NCBI GenBank assembly: GCA_019136395.1
Contig: JAGVUH010000695.1
Location: forward strand, 1-24,693
Reading direction: 5' to 3'
DNA from: Gammaproteobacteria bacterium
Lineage (GTDB): Bacteria; Pseudomonadota; Gammaproteobacteria; Chromatiales; Chromatiaceae
Length of the DNA stretch: 24,693 bases
A program made the position numbers and the translations under genes. The notes below the pieces were generated by a model. That model did no database searches and was not told the origin of the DNA. It was given only the letters and a program-made list of their open reading frames with translations. Below are positions 24,151 through 24,693 of the stretch, in pieces. Numbering within the stretch: position 1 is the stretch's first letter; each line of letters starts with the position of its first letter.

Positions 24151-24693
24151 ATGCAGGAATATCTCGCCCTCCTCAGGGACGTCATCGATCACGGCCACGA
24201 CCGGCGGGACCGCACCGGGGTGGGTACCCGGGCCCTCTTCGGCCGCCAGGTGCGCTTCAACCTGGCTGAGGGGTTTCCCCTGGTCACCACCAAGAAGATC
24301 CACCTGCGCAGTGTCATCTTCGAGCTGCTGTGGTTCTTGCGCGGCTCCACGGACAACCGCTGGCTCCAGGCGCGCGGGGTCAGCATTTGGGACGAGTGGG
24401 CGACGGCGGAGGGGGAACTGGGTCCCATCTATGGTCGCCAGTGGCGCAGTTGGGCGGGGCCGGATGGCGCGGTCATCGATCAGATCAGCCAGGTCCTGGC
24501 CGCCATCCGCGCCACGCCGGACTCCCGGCGCCTGGTGGTTTCGGCCTGGAACCCCGCCGAGCTCCCCCTGGAGGGTCTTTCCCCCCAGGAAAACGTCCAC
24601 CGCGGGCGGATGGCCCTGGCGCCTTGTCATTGCCTGTTTCAGTTCTTCGTCCAGGACGGGCGCCTGTCCTGCCAGCTCTATCAGCGCAGCGCC
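24151..24693 (+). CDS. thyA: Thymidylate synthase, 3' end beyond the window
   Basis: Methylates dUMP to dTMP using methylene-tetrahydrofolate. The 181 visible codons cover about two thirds of the protein: [18 protein letters not shown] (21-38), [20 protein letters not shown] (42-61), [32 protein letters not shown] and the active-site MALAPCH with Cys159, then QLYQRSA at the window edge. The N-terminal part is collinear with E. coli ThyA, but 13 extra residues (within [15 protein letters not shown]) precede the active-site loop, moving the cysteine from 146 to 159. I believe this longer form occurs in other bacteria. The ATG is preceded by GTGAGG. The frame is open at the last base. Confidence 0.95.
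   Translation, partial: MQEYLALLRDVIDHGHDRRDRTGVGTRALFGRQVRFNLAEGFPLVTTKKIHLRSVIFELLWFLRGSTDNRWLQARGVSIWDEWATAEGELGPIYGRQWRSWAGPDGAVIDQISQVLAAIRATPDSRRLVVSAWNPAELPLEGLSPQENVHRGRMALAPCHCLFQFFVQDGRLSCQLYQRSA

Noticed and set aside
22518..24185. A 555-codon open frame on the minus strand opposite gpmI
   Set aside because: gpmI on the plus strand has every family motif over its full length. The opposite frame has skewed Gly/Asp/Val-rich composition and no domain, as expected in very GC-rich DNA.
24151..24693. The 13-residue insertion before the ThyA active site as a novelty
   Set aside because: Longer ThyA forms with a similar SPQENV-type insertion are, to my recollection, present in other bacteria, so it was noted in the gene entry only.

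Overview
The window reads as chromosomal DNA of a GC-rich Gram-negative proteobacterium. The LPS-core heptose genes (gmhA, hldE) need an outer membrane. A CbbY-type phosphatase points to the Calvin-Benson cycle, and glgC points to glycogen storage. Together with the general look of the proteins I favour an autotrophic gammaproteobacterium, perhaps a purple sulfur bacterium of the Chromatiales; this placement is inference. No rRNA, tRNA, CRISPR array, intact insertion sequence or replication origin was recognised.

Layout. 1-1.9 kb: an unusual pyruvate kinase with a helical N-terminal extension, an enlarged B domain and no C-terminal domain, closed by a perfect 13-bp hairpin. 2.0-5.2 kb: a Gtr-like surface-glycosylation set, with a polytopic GT-C-type membrane protein divergent from a GtrB-like polyprenyl-phosphate sugar transferase and a GtrA-like flippase. 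5.2-7.1 kb: a lower-GC patch with a PAS-PAS-GGDEF diguanylate cyclase of uncertain N terminus and a small phage-type TraR/DksA zinc-finger gene, separated by what looks like decayed coding sequence. 7.3-11.0 kb: a PlcP/LpxH-like metallophosphoesterase, a PlsC-GNAT fusion resembling the ornithine-lipid synthase OlsF, and a convergent GT4 glycosyltransferase that seems to have lost an internal segment. Together these resemble a membrane-lipid remodelling locus (phospholipid removal plus ornithine- and glycolipid synthesis).

11.4-12.8 kb: the Mg2+ channel/transporter MgtE. 12.8-14.2 kb: a gene-poor stretch with two tandem paralogous small one-helix membrane proteins, decayed sequence and a degenerate 42-bp tandem repeat. 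14.2-17.4 kb: an HBM-HAMP sensor without any methyl-accepting output domain, and a PhoR histidine kinase with no phoB beside it. 17.9-22.0 kb: cbbY, convergent with a glgC-gmhA-hldE operon whose genes overlap or nearly touch. 22.5 kb to the end: gpmI and the 5' two thirds of thyA.

Two things stand out. One is the plcP-olsF-agt-like neighbourhood at 7.3-11.0 kb, a candidate phosphorus-sparing lipid module with a PhoR kinase 5 kb away. The other is a previously unnamed short dispersed palindromic element (core GCCACACCCC...GATGAAAGTC...GTGACTTTCACG), found three times in intergenic DNA at 11.3, 16.1 and 17.8 kb. Central carbon genes (pyruvate kinase, gpmI, glgC, cbbY) are scattered across the window rather than forming one operon.
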